Source of the DNA: Diabrotica undecimpunctata
Taxonomy: Eukaryota; Arthropoda; Insecta; Coleoptera; Chrysomelidae
Direction of reading: 5' to 3'
DNA: 64,000 nucleotides
Assembly: GCF_040954645.1 (NCBI RefSeq)
Contig: NC_092808.1
Location: forward strand, 13,941,883-14,005,882
The notes under the pieces were generated by a model. It made no database searches, was not told the origin of the DNA, and worked only from the letters and a program-made list of their open reading frames with translations. Position 1 is the stretch's first letter. Every line of letters begins with the position of its first letter. A program made the translations under genes and the position numbers. Shown here one piece after another: positions 1 through 11,704 of this stretch.

Positions 1-60
1 TGTGTTTTTACCTCCCTAAGAGGGCACTTTTAGGGGGAAGCCCGGGAGTAAAAGTGGTAA

Positions 61-214
61 ACATTTTTGCATCTTCTTTGGGGTCCCAAAATGAATGTTC
101 TCGGTAAAATTCAGCTTGTTCGTATGATTTTTAGGAGTCAACTCTCTGATGACTGGACTAAAAAGGAACAACAGTGGAATATTTTACTGATCTATCAGGA
201 AAATAGGAAGTCGT
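61..214 (+). other. possible exon of unrecognised protein
   Basis: An open stretch with an ATG at 91 encodes about 41 residues (MNVLGKIQLVRMIF..., later SDDWTKKEQQWN and YQENRKS). It ends exactly at a perfect splice-donor consensus (GTAAGT at 211-216). The frame is closed upstream by a TAA at 58. The composition is not repeat-like and no transposon family is recognisable, so this may be a fragment of a host gene. I do not recognise the protein, and chance cannot be excluded at this length. Confidence 0.2.
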
Positions 215-562
215 AGTAAGTACCTATACATGCAGGCTTTTTTGTTTTGCTTGGAGATTTCCGGCTTTCTGGGATGTCCCGAATATTGTTTTATGTAGCA
301 CCTTCAGTTTTAGAAATTTTAAATTACGTTTGTAAATAAGAGGTAAGCAACAATTATTTGCACGTTTTAGTTTCGGACCGATAAAGACAAAACTTGGTTA
401 AAATAACAAACTCCATAAACAATATAGCGTAGAAAGTTGTACCTTTAACAAAATCGAATCAATTTCTTTGAGAGTACCAACTCGTATATGCTCGTACAAC
501 CCGCCACATTATGACCGCGAATAGAACCTAAACAAAGACTGTAAGAAAAGAAAAACACACAC

Positions 563-653
563 CTTGCAGCTTCTTCTCTGTCTCCCAGAACTTTTGCAAT
601 TCCGTGAAGTACTTGTCCAAGATAAAGACCTTCGAGAGGCCTAGGGTAGCCAT
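563..653 (-). other. possible first coding exon, unknown gene
   Basis: On the minus strand an ATG at 653 opens a 30-codon frame (MATLGLSKVFILDKYF..., ending TEKKLQ) that stops at a donor-like G|GTGTGT. A TGA lies in frame just upstream, so this ATG would be the first. The region is clearly more GC-rich than the rest of the window. Residues such as YFTELQKFWE look like a real amphipathic N-terminus, but I cannot name the family and see no matching second exon downstream. A longer frame at 445-792 overlaps it in another register and looks like noise. Confidence 0.25.
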
Positions 654-823
654 GTTGTAGTGTCAGCATCCGAAGGGATGACCGGTAACGGCCATATTCC
701 GAACATATCACAAAACACAAACAGCACTCTCTCTCACGAAACGTGAAAACAACGAACGAGAAACAAACACTTAACGATGGCTTAAGACGCACTGACTTCG
801 TGAGGCGGCTCTACCTGCGACCC

Positions 824-835
824 GGTCATGTGACC
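824..835. promoter_or_regulatory. E-box/M-box palindrome in GC-rich patch
   Basis: GGTCATGTGACC is a near-perfect palindrome holding TCATGTGA, the site bound by MiT/TFE and related bHLH-Zip factors in animals. It sits about 180 bases upstream of the possible minus-strand exon at 563-653 within a GC-richer stretch (780-880). The promoter role is inference. Confidence 0.25.
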
Positions 836-1104
836 CTCCCCGCTCTCACCTGTACTACACCTGTGCAGCCTTACCGTAGAGAATTCGGGATATTATAGGA
901 TTATGGAGGTGGACGAAAATGTTTTTTAATAGTAACAGTAACCGCGAAAAAAATTTATTCCGGAAATGCTCGAAATACTTTCAATCTTCATCAGTATAAA
1001 CAAACTAAGCAATTTAATAGATTCCTGGGACGAACGGTTTTTTAAATTGAGTTTTTTTTTTGTAATATATAATATAGTATGTTATGCGATGAGATGGCTC
1101 TAAT

Positions 1105-1581
1105 ATGGACATAACAGCTATACAGGAGGTACGATGGAAAGAGACCAGTACTATCCAGAAGAATATGAATACAATGTACTATAGCTGCCATCAAATGCAA
1201 CATATATTTGGTGTAGGTTTTGTAGTTAGCAAAAAAGTTAGTAAACTAATAATAAGTTATAACGTTAAAGATAATAGCATATGTGTTTTAAGAACACGTG
1301 GAACATTCTTTAACTACAGTATCATAAATGCACATGCTTCCACCTAGGATAAACCAGACACAGAAAAAGAAGAATTCTATGAGAAATTAGAACGAACATA
1401 TAGACAATGTCCCAATAACGACGTTAAGTTGATTATTGGGGTTATGAATACTAAGGTAAGACAAGAAGAGATGTACAGACCAACCATAGGACCTCATAGC
1501 ATACACGAAAAATGTAATGATAATGGGACAAGACTTGTAAATTTCGCAGAATTTCTAAGGGTCGGTACTTTCAGTCCTGAT
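1105..1581 (+). mobile_element. LINE endonuclease-domain fragment
   Basis: The frame starts MDITAIQEVRW, matching the block around the catalytic glutamate (QE) of the APE-like endonuclease of non-LTR retrotransposons. It runs through GVGFVVSKKV and, after one in-frame TAG at 1346-1348, continues with KLIIGVMNTKV, the degenerate form of the GDFNAK block, to NFAEFL. RT and 3' parts are missing. In arthropods such copies are often labelled craniofacial development protein 2-like. It is a dead fragment about 160 codons long. An IS630-type transposase lies immediately downstream on the other strand. Confidence 0.7.
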
Positions 1582-1734
1582 TAAACCCCGATTAATTAAA
1601 AACCCCATTTGAAAAGACTGCACGATTATGTCTTCCGTATGTCTAATACAATTTTGCCATTGTTCTGCCTTTATTTTAACGATTCTTTCCATAAACTAAG
1701 AACGCTAGCGTCATATGTTGTTTTGGATGCATGT

Positions 1735-2838
1735 TAATCATAAAAATTTTTGGCTATACCCCAAACTAACTCAATTGCATTATAGTGGCAATGGTAGGGC
1801 GGAAGTCGAAGAACTTCATGGTCATATTTAAGAGCCATTTGGTCAGTAACAAATTTCTTTTGAATTTTCCAGCTCTCCACACTTTTGAAGTAAATAGACT
1901 TTTAAAAATATGTCACTGTGATAAATTTTCAATCAACCACAACTTTATTTCTTCTTTTGTCCAGCTGCTTGAAGGAAATCTCTCTTCTACTATTGAGTAG
2001 TAGGATGCATTATCCAACACTATTATGGATGGTCGCTCCAATTTTTTAAACAAATTTTCTTCAAACCATTCTTCAAAAATATTTGCATTCATATTTTCAT
2101 GGTCATCACCTGTATTCTTTGTAGACGAAAAAATTAAACTAGCATCAGGAATAAAACCCCCTTATCATTTCCAGCATGAAGTATTATGTAGCGTTTACCA
2201 ATACCGAAACGACTAGAAAATAACATTTCGTGGTGCCATCTTGCCAGGATGATTTTGACATATTTCCTGTAGCGAGAATCCAAGTTTCATCTAAAAATAC
2301 AACTTGCCTCGGACTATCAGACGTTTTATTGTTTATGTATTTTCTTAAAAAATGCCACCTTTTTGAAACAACATTAGAGAGTTCACACAATACTTGTCTA
2401 CTATTTGTCTTTATCTCTGAAACCTAAATGTTTCAGCACCCTCCACAAATTTGTTAAACTAATATTACACAGTTCCTTTTTTTTTGTTTTTTTGTAACAC
2501 AGCACTAACTGTTACGTGTTCTTTGGCTTTATACATATTATATATAATATTTTTAATTGCAAGTTTAATTGACTGGTGCAAATCTAAAGTTTTTGGATGT
2601 CGACGATTTCTCTTCCTTACTTTATTTATTTCATCCTCACTCATGTTATTAATTATTCGGAATGTCCTCTCTGAGATACCGCAAGCATCGCATGTGCGTT
2701 TCTGAACTGCCATAACATATGTCAATGGACCCATGTTATTTTTTTCCAAATTGAAATAAAACTTTTAGAACTAAACGCCATTCGTCTGGAGATAACGCTA
2801 CGTTTTGACCGTATTTTATTTTCTTCCAAATTACTCAT
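1735..2838 (-). pseudogene. IS630/Tc1-mariner-like transposase, long D-to-E spacing
   Basis: Reading leftward from an ATG at 2838, the pieces in order are: a basic N-terminus; a helix-turn-helix part (CDACGISERTFRII, 2749-2465); a second domain (SLTNLWRVLKHLGF); D1 in VVFLDETW; GKRYIILHAGND; D2 in IIVLDNASYYS; and E in NAIELVWGIAKNFYD at the end. At least three frame changes and an in-frame stop make it dead. I count about 80 residues between the second D and the E, far longer than the 34-39 of ordinary Tc1/mariner. The family described as Sailor (DD82E) has such spacing, so I place it near that group. Inverted ends were not found. Confidence 0.7.
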
Positions 2839-3050
2839 TTTGTTTTTAAATACTTCACTACACTACTATAAAAAATAGGTACTTATATACAATTACTACA
2901 CCCTAAAAAGGACGAGGGTTGTACAATTTATTTTGTTAAATTATTAAATAACACCAATACAACTCAAGACCATCAATTAATTTTTAACGATTAACAGAAG
3001 AAAAATATGATGACGTTTGAATTTGATCTACTTTGTCGATGACAGCGTCG

Positions 3051-3851
3051 TTAACAGAAAGATATTTTTAAACAGCATGGATCATTTTTCAATGATTGTG
3101 TGGATTTAAGAAATACAAAAAGAGAGGAAAATCTAATCATAAAATCGGTTACAAAAATACGGTGACAACATGAATAGCGCACGTGCAAATCGGCAGTATA
3201 AGCATCCTTAAACATTTTATATAACTTATTTATACTTAACTCTGCTGAAAGGTACACTTTCTTACTTTTTCCTCTTCCATAATGAGATTCGACACAATTT
3301 AGTTTACCAAGAAATTGACGGACTGCTTCCCTTTTGGCTGTAAAAAAAGCTTCTCGTCAATAACCACCTCTATTTTCTTTGGGCAGCAGACCTTGATTGA
3401 CGACCTTTCCAATCCGCAGTAGTCGAGAGGCAGGTACACCCATTGGGAAAGCAAAAAACTTTTTAGAGACAGGAATCATGAATTCCTGTTTCTGACTATT
3501 GAGAAAAAATTTCACAGAAACCGTCCTTGTGCGAGTTACAGAGACAGGCGCACCACTTCCCCTTCTTCTTTGGGGCTCGAAAGCAGAGATATATTTAATC
3601 AAAACGGGATCTTGTTTCTCTTTACCCTCTGCCATGTAGACTGCTTGTCGATTAATTTTTATATCATCGTAGGATACCGTAGGACAACGAACATTTTTCG
3701 AATTAGGGGCACATGGTCTGGTTTTCTCTTTTAGAAACACTAAATGAGGATCACTATCGTTGTACTTCATAGTTTTTGAACGCCCTCTCTCACTTATTTT
3801 GATGGATCGTCTTTTTTTAGTTCCCACCGATAAATTAGCAACATTATCCAT
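3051..3851 (-). pseudogene. arthropod transposase-like protein, possibly Sola type
   Basis: From an ATG at 3851 one frame runs to 3051 with a single internal TGA at 3357-3359. The order is: basic N-terminus; TRTRTVSVKFFL; a block resembling CKKFFL-GVPASRLLRIGKV; ENRGG; then ESHYGRGKSKKVYLSAELSI and CCHRIFVTDF. This order is shared by multicopy arthropod and cnidarian proteins that I associate, without certainty, with Sola transposons. The cysteine pairs that normally follow FVTDF are absent, so the copy is truncated. The shared blocks are visible; the superfamily name is inference. Confidence 0.45.
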
Positions 3852-3857
3852 CTCAAA

Positions 3858-4560
3858 ATAACATAAATAACGCAAAACACAGAAACAACGTTGACATACA
3901 ACGAATTCACAACATCCCGTCTCATCGAACGGAAACGTACCGATAATCTCATACAGCGTGGCATGGCGTGGCAACCTTACACACTGTCAGTGCGACCCGT
4001 GAGCAGTTTTAGAACTAAAATATTATATTTTGTTTCACGAAATAATTCTAGAGGATGCTTTTATAACCAAACAAAAATAGTAGAGGGATAGTTCTGCAGG
4101 CCGGAGGATTTATGCAGTTTTGTTATCTCTATCTCTATGCCAGAGATGTTAAGTTTTGTATAAATAAAGAGTGAACATAGAGTAAAAGTTTTTGAGTGGA
4201 TTAATTAAGTTTTGTGGAAGAAACGTGATTGTTAGGCTCATTATAAATGCGAAATATTAACTTTTAACGCATGAGACTTATAGACAAGATCTAAGGCAGA
4301 CCAAACTCTGGAAATTCAACAAAAAATGTATTTTAGCCGGAAATGGATTTATGCAGTTTTATAAAAAAGCTCCTTATTTGTTTTTTTTTTGTTTATTCTC
4401 TTATTTAACTCAGTTAAATTAATTAGTAAAGATTATTGAAACGAAGCGCGTACGGTGCTGATTTCTCAGTGTATTTTTCATCAGTCATCTACTTTTAGGA
4501 GGAAATGTAGAGGTTGTAGTGGGTAAAAACTATCCAAAAAGACAAAAAAAGAAAAAAATA
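3858..4560. other. no gene seen
   Basis: AT-rich sequence without a supported gene. The short phrase ggatttatgcagtttt occurs twice (about 4106 and 4343). Confidence 0.5.
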
Positions 4561-4569
4561 ATACTACAG

Positions 4570-4870
4570 TGAAAACTCTTTAAGTCCTCCTCCTCAGTCC
4601 TAATCCCTTTTGGGATGTGGTGACAGCATCATGCCTTTACAGTTTTTGCACGATTTCTCTCCATCGTTCTCTGTCCTGGGCTAGTTGTTCGGCTTCATGT
4701 AACCCTTGGTTAATCAGTATTTTCGTTTGATCTACCCAACGGCTTGGAGATCTTCCCCTAGGTCTCTTTCCTTCAACTCTACCCTCGACTATCAGTTTTT
4801 CCATCGTACCTGTTCTTATAGCAATGTGTCCAAAATACTGCAAATATCTCTGTTGTATTTGTTTAAGCAA
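4570..4870 (-). mobile_element. LINE C-terminal tail fragment
   Basis: The 77-residue frame holds YLQYFGHIA, EKLIVEGRVEGKRPRGRSP, RWVDQ and AQDRERWREIV. This is the tail that follows the reverse transcriptase in many arthropod non-LTR elements. The 3' side ends in an aggaggagga-like stretch near 4590, as expected for a LINE 3' end. Endonuclease and RT domains are missing, so this is a 5'-truncated dead copy. Confidence 0.7.
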
Positions 4871-4879
4871 TCTCTTTAA

Positions 4880-6195
4880 GTAATGTGATAAAAATATTGC
4901 AACAACTAACGTACTTCGAAAACAAACATGAACGTTTCTAAAAAATGCAGTACATTGTGAGAAAGCATTTTAATCAGTGTATTATCTTATTAGAAGATTA
5001 GGTAAATGATTACGGACCAATTATTTGACTAAAAGTGTTGTTAAAAATTACCTATATCCAGGACTTTTTACTGTTTTCATTGGGAATAAGCCACAATTTA
5101 AGTTTAAAATAAGTTTATTTTTGGCGTTTCGATTTCCACTTCGGAAATCGTTCACAAAACACAAAACATTGTCTTGTCTTTTTATGTTAAAAAAATTTCC
5201 GTACTCTGTAAGAAATATCGCAAATTACTCTTACCTTAATGCAAATTACTAGAGACATATTCATAGTAGCGATGACGCACGGGTGGTCAAAAATATTTCT
5301 ACCGCCTCGCCCACCTCTATCCCAAAAGATCTGAGACTAAAATTCTTGTTTTCTATTTACATTTTGATCGTCTGGCCTGGTCCTTGAGAATGTGGTCTAT
5401 ATTAACATCCTTGATAGTAGAGAAGAAATTAAATGAAAGTGACTTAACAATTCAAATCCAGTTATTTTATCGGGATCTTCGAGTACATTTTGAGAATATT
5501 TTAAATACGTCTAGTATCGGGGTTACTTGTCCGAGCATCTGTTGAATTCTCCGTGGATTTTTTGTAATTTAAATTATTTTTTTATTGTACATTTCCGTAA
5601 AGTAGACATAAAGTAAAGATAGATGAGTGAAAACGTCTTAAACTGAACATAACAGTTCTTCTTCATCACAAAACTGGAGATTGTCGACAAAAATGTTGAT
5701 TTATTCATCTGACTTTCACTAAAATTTGAACATCCAGTAAAAGTTTGTTAATTTCAGAGTTTTTTATTATTTATTTAATCAGCTCAACAGGTCCTGGAGG
5801 GCTTCAAAGTTCCTTCTAATACAATTATCCTTATACATACAATAGAAACTATCTACAGGGTGAGTTTTTAGTGGGAGATCGGTCGATAATTCTATTGTGG
5901 TACAAGATATCCAAAAAAATTATTTAGAAAAAATTTAGGCAATGATATTCTCCATACTTGGAAAATATTTGGAATTCTACAGGGTGATTAATAAATACGT
6001 GGTATAGCAAACATACAATTTTTAAATGGAGACACCCATAAATAATATTGGACTTTGCATTACTATACAGAGTATTTAACAAGTTATGACCATTTTTATT
6101 TCGAAATCCCTATGAAATCAACACCATGTATATAAAGAAGTAATGCATAAACAATTATTTATTTTATATAATAAGGTTAACAATATATTGTAGTT
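4880..6195. other. no gene seen; two acagggtga boxes
   Basis: No supported coding sequence. The phrase ctacagggtga occurs at about 5856 and 5979 in the same direction. Such boxes often mark ends of short DNA elements in insects, and related boxes occur near 7799 and 35471. Confidence 0.4.
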
Positions 6196-6198
6196 TTT

Positions 6199-7790
6199 CT
6201 TTCTTTCTTTCTTTCTCCCCTTCCTTTTACCCTAACAGGGTGTCGGATTTGGGCTAGCTATTTTAATTTCCATTTACCCACCTCTTCCACTCTTTTCTGT
6301 TTCCTGCCATTATTTTCAATTCCTCGAGTGATTTTTGTTTAAGTTTTCCCGCCTCTACTACTTGCTGTATCCATTTTTTTCTTGGTCTGCCTCTTTTTCT
6401 TTTTCCGATGTTTTTTGCTTCATAAATTTTTCTTGTTATTCTATTGGATTGCATCCTCATCAGATGCCCATACCAGTTCATTTGCCTCTTTGCTATTTTG
6501 TTCATTATCGGTTCCTGGTTGGCCATTCTCCTAATAGTCTCGTTGCTTAATCTTTCCCATTTTGTCCTTCCAACTGTCCTTCTTAGATGTCTCATCTCCA
6601 TTGCGGTTATTCTGCTCTTATGTTTTTCCAGAATTGTCCAATTTTCACTTGTATAGAGCACAGTCGGTATCACTATTGTGTTATATATTTTTATTCTTGT
6701 TTCTCGTGCAAGTTCTCTTTTTCCCATTATTGGGGCTAACGCATAATATAACTTGTTTGATTTCTTTGCTCTATTTGTTATTTCCCAGTCTATTTTTCCA
6801 TCATTAGTTATTATACTTCCCAGGTATTCGTAAGTTGTTACTATTTCCAATTCTGAGTTTTTACATTTTATCTTTATTTGATTATCTTCCTTATCTCCTT
6901 TGCCGCTGATTATCATTATCTTACTTTTTTCCTGGTTTATCTTCATTTTAAGTTCTTCTATTTGTTCTACCCATATATCCATTAGTTTCTGCATTTTATT
7001 CTCGGAATCTGCTATTAGTACTATGTCGTCTGCATACATTAAGGACTCTATTGTTACCGGTTGTAATCTGCGGTAACCTATTATTGTCTGTAGTTGATTA
7101 GTTCTGACTCTAGTGTTTCTGATCAATTCGTTCATTACTATTATGAATAGCAAAGGGCTGAGACTATCTCCTTGTTTAATACCTCTCTTCCAATTAAATG
7201 CTTCCGATCTTTCCCCTGTTATTTGTACCCTTCCTTTTACCTCTTTGTAAGTACTTTCTATAATTTTTATCAATGCATTAGGTACGTTAATTTTCCTCAA
7301 GCATTTCCCTATAATATGTCTTTCTATCGTGTCAAATGCTGCTCTTAGGTCTGTGAATGCTAATACTAGTTTTTCCCCGTATCTATGCTTCTTTCTATTA
7401 GGTTTCTAATGATATATATGTTGTCATTTGTCTGTCTTCCCGGTCTAAATGCTATTTGTTGTTCTCCCAATACCATTTCTACTTCTTGTCTCAGTCTCTT
7501 CTCTATTATTTTCGTATATATTTTAAAGCACACCGATGACAGACATATTGCCCTATAGTTGTCGCAGTTTACATGTTCTCCTTTTTTGTATATTGGCACG
7601 ATGATATTGTTCTGCCAGTCTTTAGGGATTGTTTGTTTTTCCCACGCCTCTTTATATATTTTCCATAGCCAGTTTATTCCTTCTTCTCCACCTGCCTTGT
7701 CTATTTTTATATTCGATAATCCTTTTATTACTTCTTCTCTACTTGATATTGTAGTTTTTAAATTAAGTTTAATTAAAATCATTGGCAAAA
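6199..7790 (-). mobile_element. 5'-truncated LINE with nearly intact RT
   Basis: About 485 codons of reverse transcriptase and tail remain. Visible motifs are NYRAICLSSV (7565 region), AFRPGRQTND, motif A FTDLRAAFD, motif B GIKQGDSLSPLLF, motif C YADDIVLIA, YEYLGS, and the tail WYGHLMRM with GRPRKKW. A single-base change in an A-run near 7366 breaks the frame between the finger and palm parts; otherwise it is open (6263-7300, 7366-7788). The 3' end carries (GAAA)n at about 6199-6217. The endonuclease is lost by 5' truncation. I cannot assign the clade. Confidence 0.85.
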
Positions 7791-7798
7791 ATTTGTAT

Positions 7799-7984
7799 AC
7801 AGGGTGAACTACAAAACAAAATTACGATTTTCTAAATTTTTTTAAATGGATCACTGTATTTTATTTTTTAGAAATATTGTATTTATGATAATCTTTCATG
7901 TTTGTATAGCATTCCCTATTCCTAAACTCATTATTTTCCGAGATAATTTTAGTTTTCTTTCTTTTTTTAAACTGACCCTGTATT
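7799..7984. repeat. possible MITE with tacagggt ends
   Basis: The left end tacagggtga and the inverse of the right end (tacagggtca) form short inverted repeats around about 170 bases of AT-rich sequence. It abuts the truncated 5' end of the LINE at 6199-7790. The ends are only about ten bases long, so the call is tentative. Confidence 0.3.
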
Positions 7985-8207
7985 TAATTAGAAAAACAAA
8001 ATACGTCTTACGAAAGTGGGTACTAATTATTTTATTTTTACATTCTTCATTACGTTTCTTAATTACTTATTTTCCCATTCTATTATATGCAAAGTTTTTT
8101 CAATATTCTATTTTTAGAAAATTTTTTACTCTTTAACATTATTAATCTTGTCATTTTCTTCACTTCTTTGAATAGTTTTCTCTGTAGTGCAAATTTTTTG
8201 ATTGATT

Positions 8208-8850
8208 TTAACATCAAGAAAATAAAGTACATGGTCATCAGTAAGAGGCATATTCCACCTAGTCAATTACTGGTAGATCAGCAACAAATACTCCAAGTGC
8301 CCCGTTACTACTATTTAGGAACCACAATAAACGACCAATGGGACCACTCAGTTAAGATAAAACAAAGAATTGAAAAAGCCAGGTCAGCATTTGTCAGAAT
8401 GAGGAAGATATTTAAGAGCCACGACCTACCCTTAAAAACGAAAATCCGTTTATTGAGATGCTACGTATTTACAGTGCTGCTCTATGGGGTTGAATCATGG
8501 ACACTAACCGAGGCATCCATGGAAAAACTCGAGGAGCTTGAGATGTGGTGTTATAGACGGATACTGAGGATCTCCTGGGTGGACGGAGTAACAAACATTG
8601 AGGTTCTACGTCTGATGGATAAAACATGTGAAATTATATCCACAGTGAAACAACGCAAGCTAGAATATCTTGGACATATAATGCGAAACGATCATAGATA
8701 TAACCTGCTGCAACTTATATTACAGGGAAAGGAATACGGAAAGAGGAGACCACTTCAGGACTATTTCGAGCTTTGGTCAATAAAGTTAGAATTGCCATGC
8801 TAGTAGCCAACATCCGTAACGGATAGGCACCACAAGAAGAAGAGGCAATT
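8208..8850 (+). mobile_element. LINE group C, 3' half
   Basis: The frame begins just after the RT palm (KKIKYMVISKRHIPPSQLL) and runs through YYLGTTIND, KTKIRLLRCYVF, LLYGVESWTLTE, YRRILRISW and EYLGHIM. The last part shifts frame near 8760 but still reads RALVNKVRIAMLVANIRNG before a caccacaagaagaagag tail. Copies at 12875, 15480, 19985 and 56046 share these blocks. It is 5'-truncated and non-functional; the first roughly 40 residues of the open frame are unrelated AT-rich sequence. Confidence 0.8.
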
Positions 8851-9116
8851 TTTTAACATTGTTCAGTATATCCTAACCACCACATTCTTCCTGACTTAAT
8901 TATTTTATTTTAACATCTTTTTATTCTGTTTTTACACCATATTCTATTCAGAACTCTTTATTACTACATTTCATTTATTCTTCTACATTAAGCATCGTTT
9001 TTCCAATCTTTTGTATTTATAATTTTTATTCTTTATCTTTTCTTTTCTTCTATTTTTGTTTTTTTTTACATTTGGCATTGTTTTGGCAAAGTCAGTTCGG
9101 CTTTTTATCCAATAAA

Positions 9117-10968
9117 TGTACCAGCGACGCTATGTTTTCTACTACATGAGGTCTCTCAAGCACTAAACAATAATCTTTATACTGCCACTGTTTTTTGTGA
9201 CTATGCCAAAGCTTTTGATTGTGTAAATCATGACATTTTGATAAGAAAACTAAATTTCTACGGAATTTGTATTATCGCCTCTGCTGTGGTCTTTGGTTGT
9301 GGATAACCTTCTCACTAAGTTGCATGATTCTGGTTTTATAACCCAAGGTTACGTAGATGACCTAGTTGTTACAATTAGAGGCAAGCATGACCAGACTATA
9401 TCTAGTCTCATGCAAACTGCTCTTAACGAAATTAAAAGTTGGTGCTCGAAAGAGGGCTTAAATGTCAACCCCAGTAAAACGACTTTGATACCTTTCACAA
9501 GGACACGTAAATACAATTTACAGGCTCCAACTAAGAATGGCATCACATTAGACTATTCCAAGAAAGTAAAATATCTGGGGGTAGGTAACCCTAGATCAAA
9601 AACTCACCTGGAATAGTCATATTGAAAAAAATTTATCCAGAGCTTTGGTGGCAAGTTGGACCTGCCGCAAGACGTTTGGAAAGACTTAGGGCCTACAACC
9701 GAAAATGACTCTCTGGTCATATAAAACAATAATTAGGCCCATGGTCACATACGCATCATTCGTATGGTGGCCAAAAACACAACAAACAACAGCTAACGCC
9801 AAGCTGCAAAAAGTGCAGCGGCTAGCTTGTCTGGGAATCACAGGGGCAATGTCAACATGTCCCACTGCAGCTCTAGAGGCGATGCTGAATCTTCCTCCCT
9901 TGCAGTTCTGCATAAGGAGGGAGGCAGTAACTACCGCCTTAAAACTGCGACAGACACAAATAATGAAACCTGGAGATCTAGTTGGCCACCTGAAAATCTT
10001 AGAAGAAATTCCATTGGATTCTAAGGACGTGCCGACAGATGCTATGCCAGTCAAATTCGACTTTGAAACACCCTTTGAAGTGAACTTCACCCGGTGAAGT
10101 TGGTTTGAAGATGGTAAAAAACCACCAAATGGGTGAAGAAATTGAACCAAAAGTGGAAGAAGGTTCACTCGTATGGTATACGGATGGATCTAAGATAGAT
10201 GAAAGGGCAGGAGTAGGAGTTACTGGGCCGAATTTCAGGCTCTAAATCTCTTGGAAACGCCCCAACTATCTTCCAGGCAGAAATACATGCTATAGACATA
10301 AGTGCCCAAGAATGTCTCAACCGAGACACCCGTAGGGCAAAAGTCCTTATTTTATCAGACAGCCAAGCCGCCTTAAAGGCTCTACAGTCATTTACATGTG
10401 AGTCAAAGTTGGTTTGGGACTGTAAACAATCTCTCAAGAAGCTGGCGGAACGCAACAATGTAACTGTGATGTGGGTGCCAGGTCACAAGGGAATTGCAGG
10501 AAATGAGGAAGCTGACAGCCTCGCAAAAGAAGGAGCTAATACCCCATTCCAGGGTGCGGAACCCTTCTGTGGACTATCAAAAAGCCGCCTTCTCGAAATG
10601 AGTAAAAAAGATATCAAAATGGTCACTGGCCTTCTCACTGGTCACTGCCCTCTGAGATATCATCTCAAGAAGATGGGCAAATCAGATAGTGAGAACTGTC
10701 GTTTCTGTCACAATGAAAAAGAAACGGCAGAACATATACTATGCAACTGCGTAGCACTGTTCTGCAAAAGACTAAAATTCCTAGGAGAGGTCAGTCTGGC
10801 GTCCCCTGACATAGGAAACAAGTCACCTAGTAAGCTAATCAACTTCATCAGAGGTATTGGCATTCTAGAGTTTAACTAGATTAAGGTATGCACAAAAGAT
10901 CTCTATAGGTCGAAGTGCGGTGAGGCCGCATGGCCTTAACGACCTCACATAATCTAATCTAATCTAGT
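9117..10968 (+). mobile_element. LINE with RT and RNase H (R1/I/Jockey-like)
   Basis: This 5'-truncated retrotransposon begins inside the RT: CDYAKAFDCVNHD (motif A), a small deletion near 9285, then YVDDLVV (motif C), SWCSKEGLNVNPSKT and VKYLGV. A thumb-like part follows (QRLACLGITGAMSTCP). The RNase H domain keeps all four acidic positions: YTDGSK (10175 region), AEIHAI, LSDSQAAL and GNEEADSLAK (10500). A CCHC-like segment (CRFCHNEKETAEHILC) follows. Several frameshifts (near 9290, 9600, 10100, 10240) inactivate it. The 3' end is a taatc repeat at 10950-10966, typical of I/R1-like elements. Confidence 0.85.
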
Positions 10969-11031
10969 TTAATAATAAAGTTATTGTTTGCATATTATAT
11001 GATTTTATTTTCATACTTCTTACATTGAAAC

Positions 11032-11134
11032 TGGCAACAAGCAGCACAGAAGCACAGAACCGTGAAGGGTGGCGAAAAACGGGAGAGACCTATGTCCAGC
11101 AGTGGACGGAAGAGGTTGCATGATGATGATGATG
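11032..11134 (+). mobile_element. LINE group A, very short 3' insertion with TSD
   Basis: It reads EAQNREGWRKTGETYVQQWTEEV, the final residues of group A, followed by (ATG)n. It is flanked by the 10-bp duplication acattgaaac at 11022-11031 and 11135-11144. The target already held a short tandem copy of tacttcttacattgaaac (seen again at 11150). Only about 100 bases were inserted, so this is an extreme 5' truncation. Confidence 0.75.
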
Positions 11135-11284
11135 ACATTGAAACAGAAGATACTTCTTACATTGAAACAGAAGGTTATCTCAAATATCGCTTTTGAGTCG
11201 ATTGTTTTCCACATAAGTGTAGTTCTCTAGACAAAGATATTTCCTGTTTCTCCTTATCGTATCTTTATTTTGTGTTAACTATTT

Positions 11285-11700
11285 TTCTTCTTTTTCTTCT
11301 TCTTCCTCTTTATAAGTAATTCTGCTTGTTCATTGGCGGATTAATACCTGTATGGAAGGTTGTCACTCCATCTTTTGAGTGGTCCTCCGATACTTCTTCT
11401 GCCGATTGGTGACTTATCTCTTACTATTTTAACGACACGGGTATCCTCCATTTTGCTTATGTGGTTATTCCATTCTTTTTTTTCTATTTGTGTCCATTCA
11501 TTTATACACTGTACGTTACATTTTCTTCTAATGTCTTTACTTCTCTTTCGATATCTCAGCGTATTTCCTCTCAGTACTCTCATCTCTGCCGTTTCTAGTA
11601 GCCTTTGCGCTGTAGCTGCATCGGATCTTGTTTCTGAGGCCTATGTCATTATTGGTCTTACACTGGCTTTATAAATTCTTGACTTCATCTCAGTAGAGAT
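11285..11700 (-). mobile_element. LINE group B, 3' end fragment
   Basis: Reading leftward: SRIYKASVRPIMT, the phrase AATAQRLLETAEMRVLRGNTLRY (split by a frame change), ISKMEDTRVVKIVRDKSP, and GPLKRWSDNL. The same residues occur in the group B copy at 58676-59248. The 3' untranslated end, which includes tgaacaagcagaattac, matches the isolated fragment at 55985-56045 and ends in gaagaagaag. Confidence 0.7.
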
Positions 11701-11704
11701 TGAC

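Noticed and set aside
445..792. 115-codon frame on the minus strand
   Set aside because: Cysteine- and phenylalanine-rich with no motif; it overlaps a better exon candidate in another register that ends at a splice donor.
6335..6807. Hydrophobic plus-strand frames resembling membrane proteins
   Set aside because: They are pyrimidine-rich antisense readings of the LINE RT tail.
7846..8136. 96-codon hydrophobic frame
   Set aside because: AT-rich low-complexity translation, no conserved block.
9686..10168. 160-codon minus-strand frame
   Set aside because: Antisense of the RT thumb region of the RNase H-bearing LINE.
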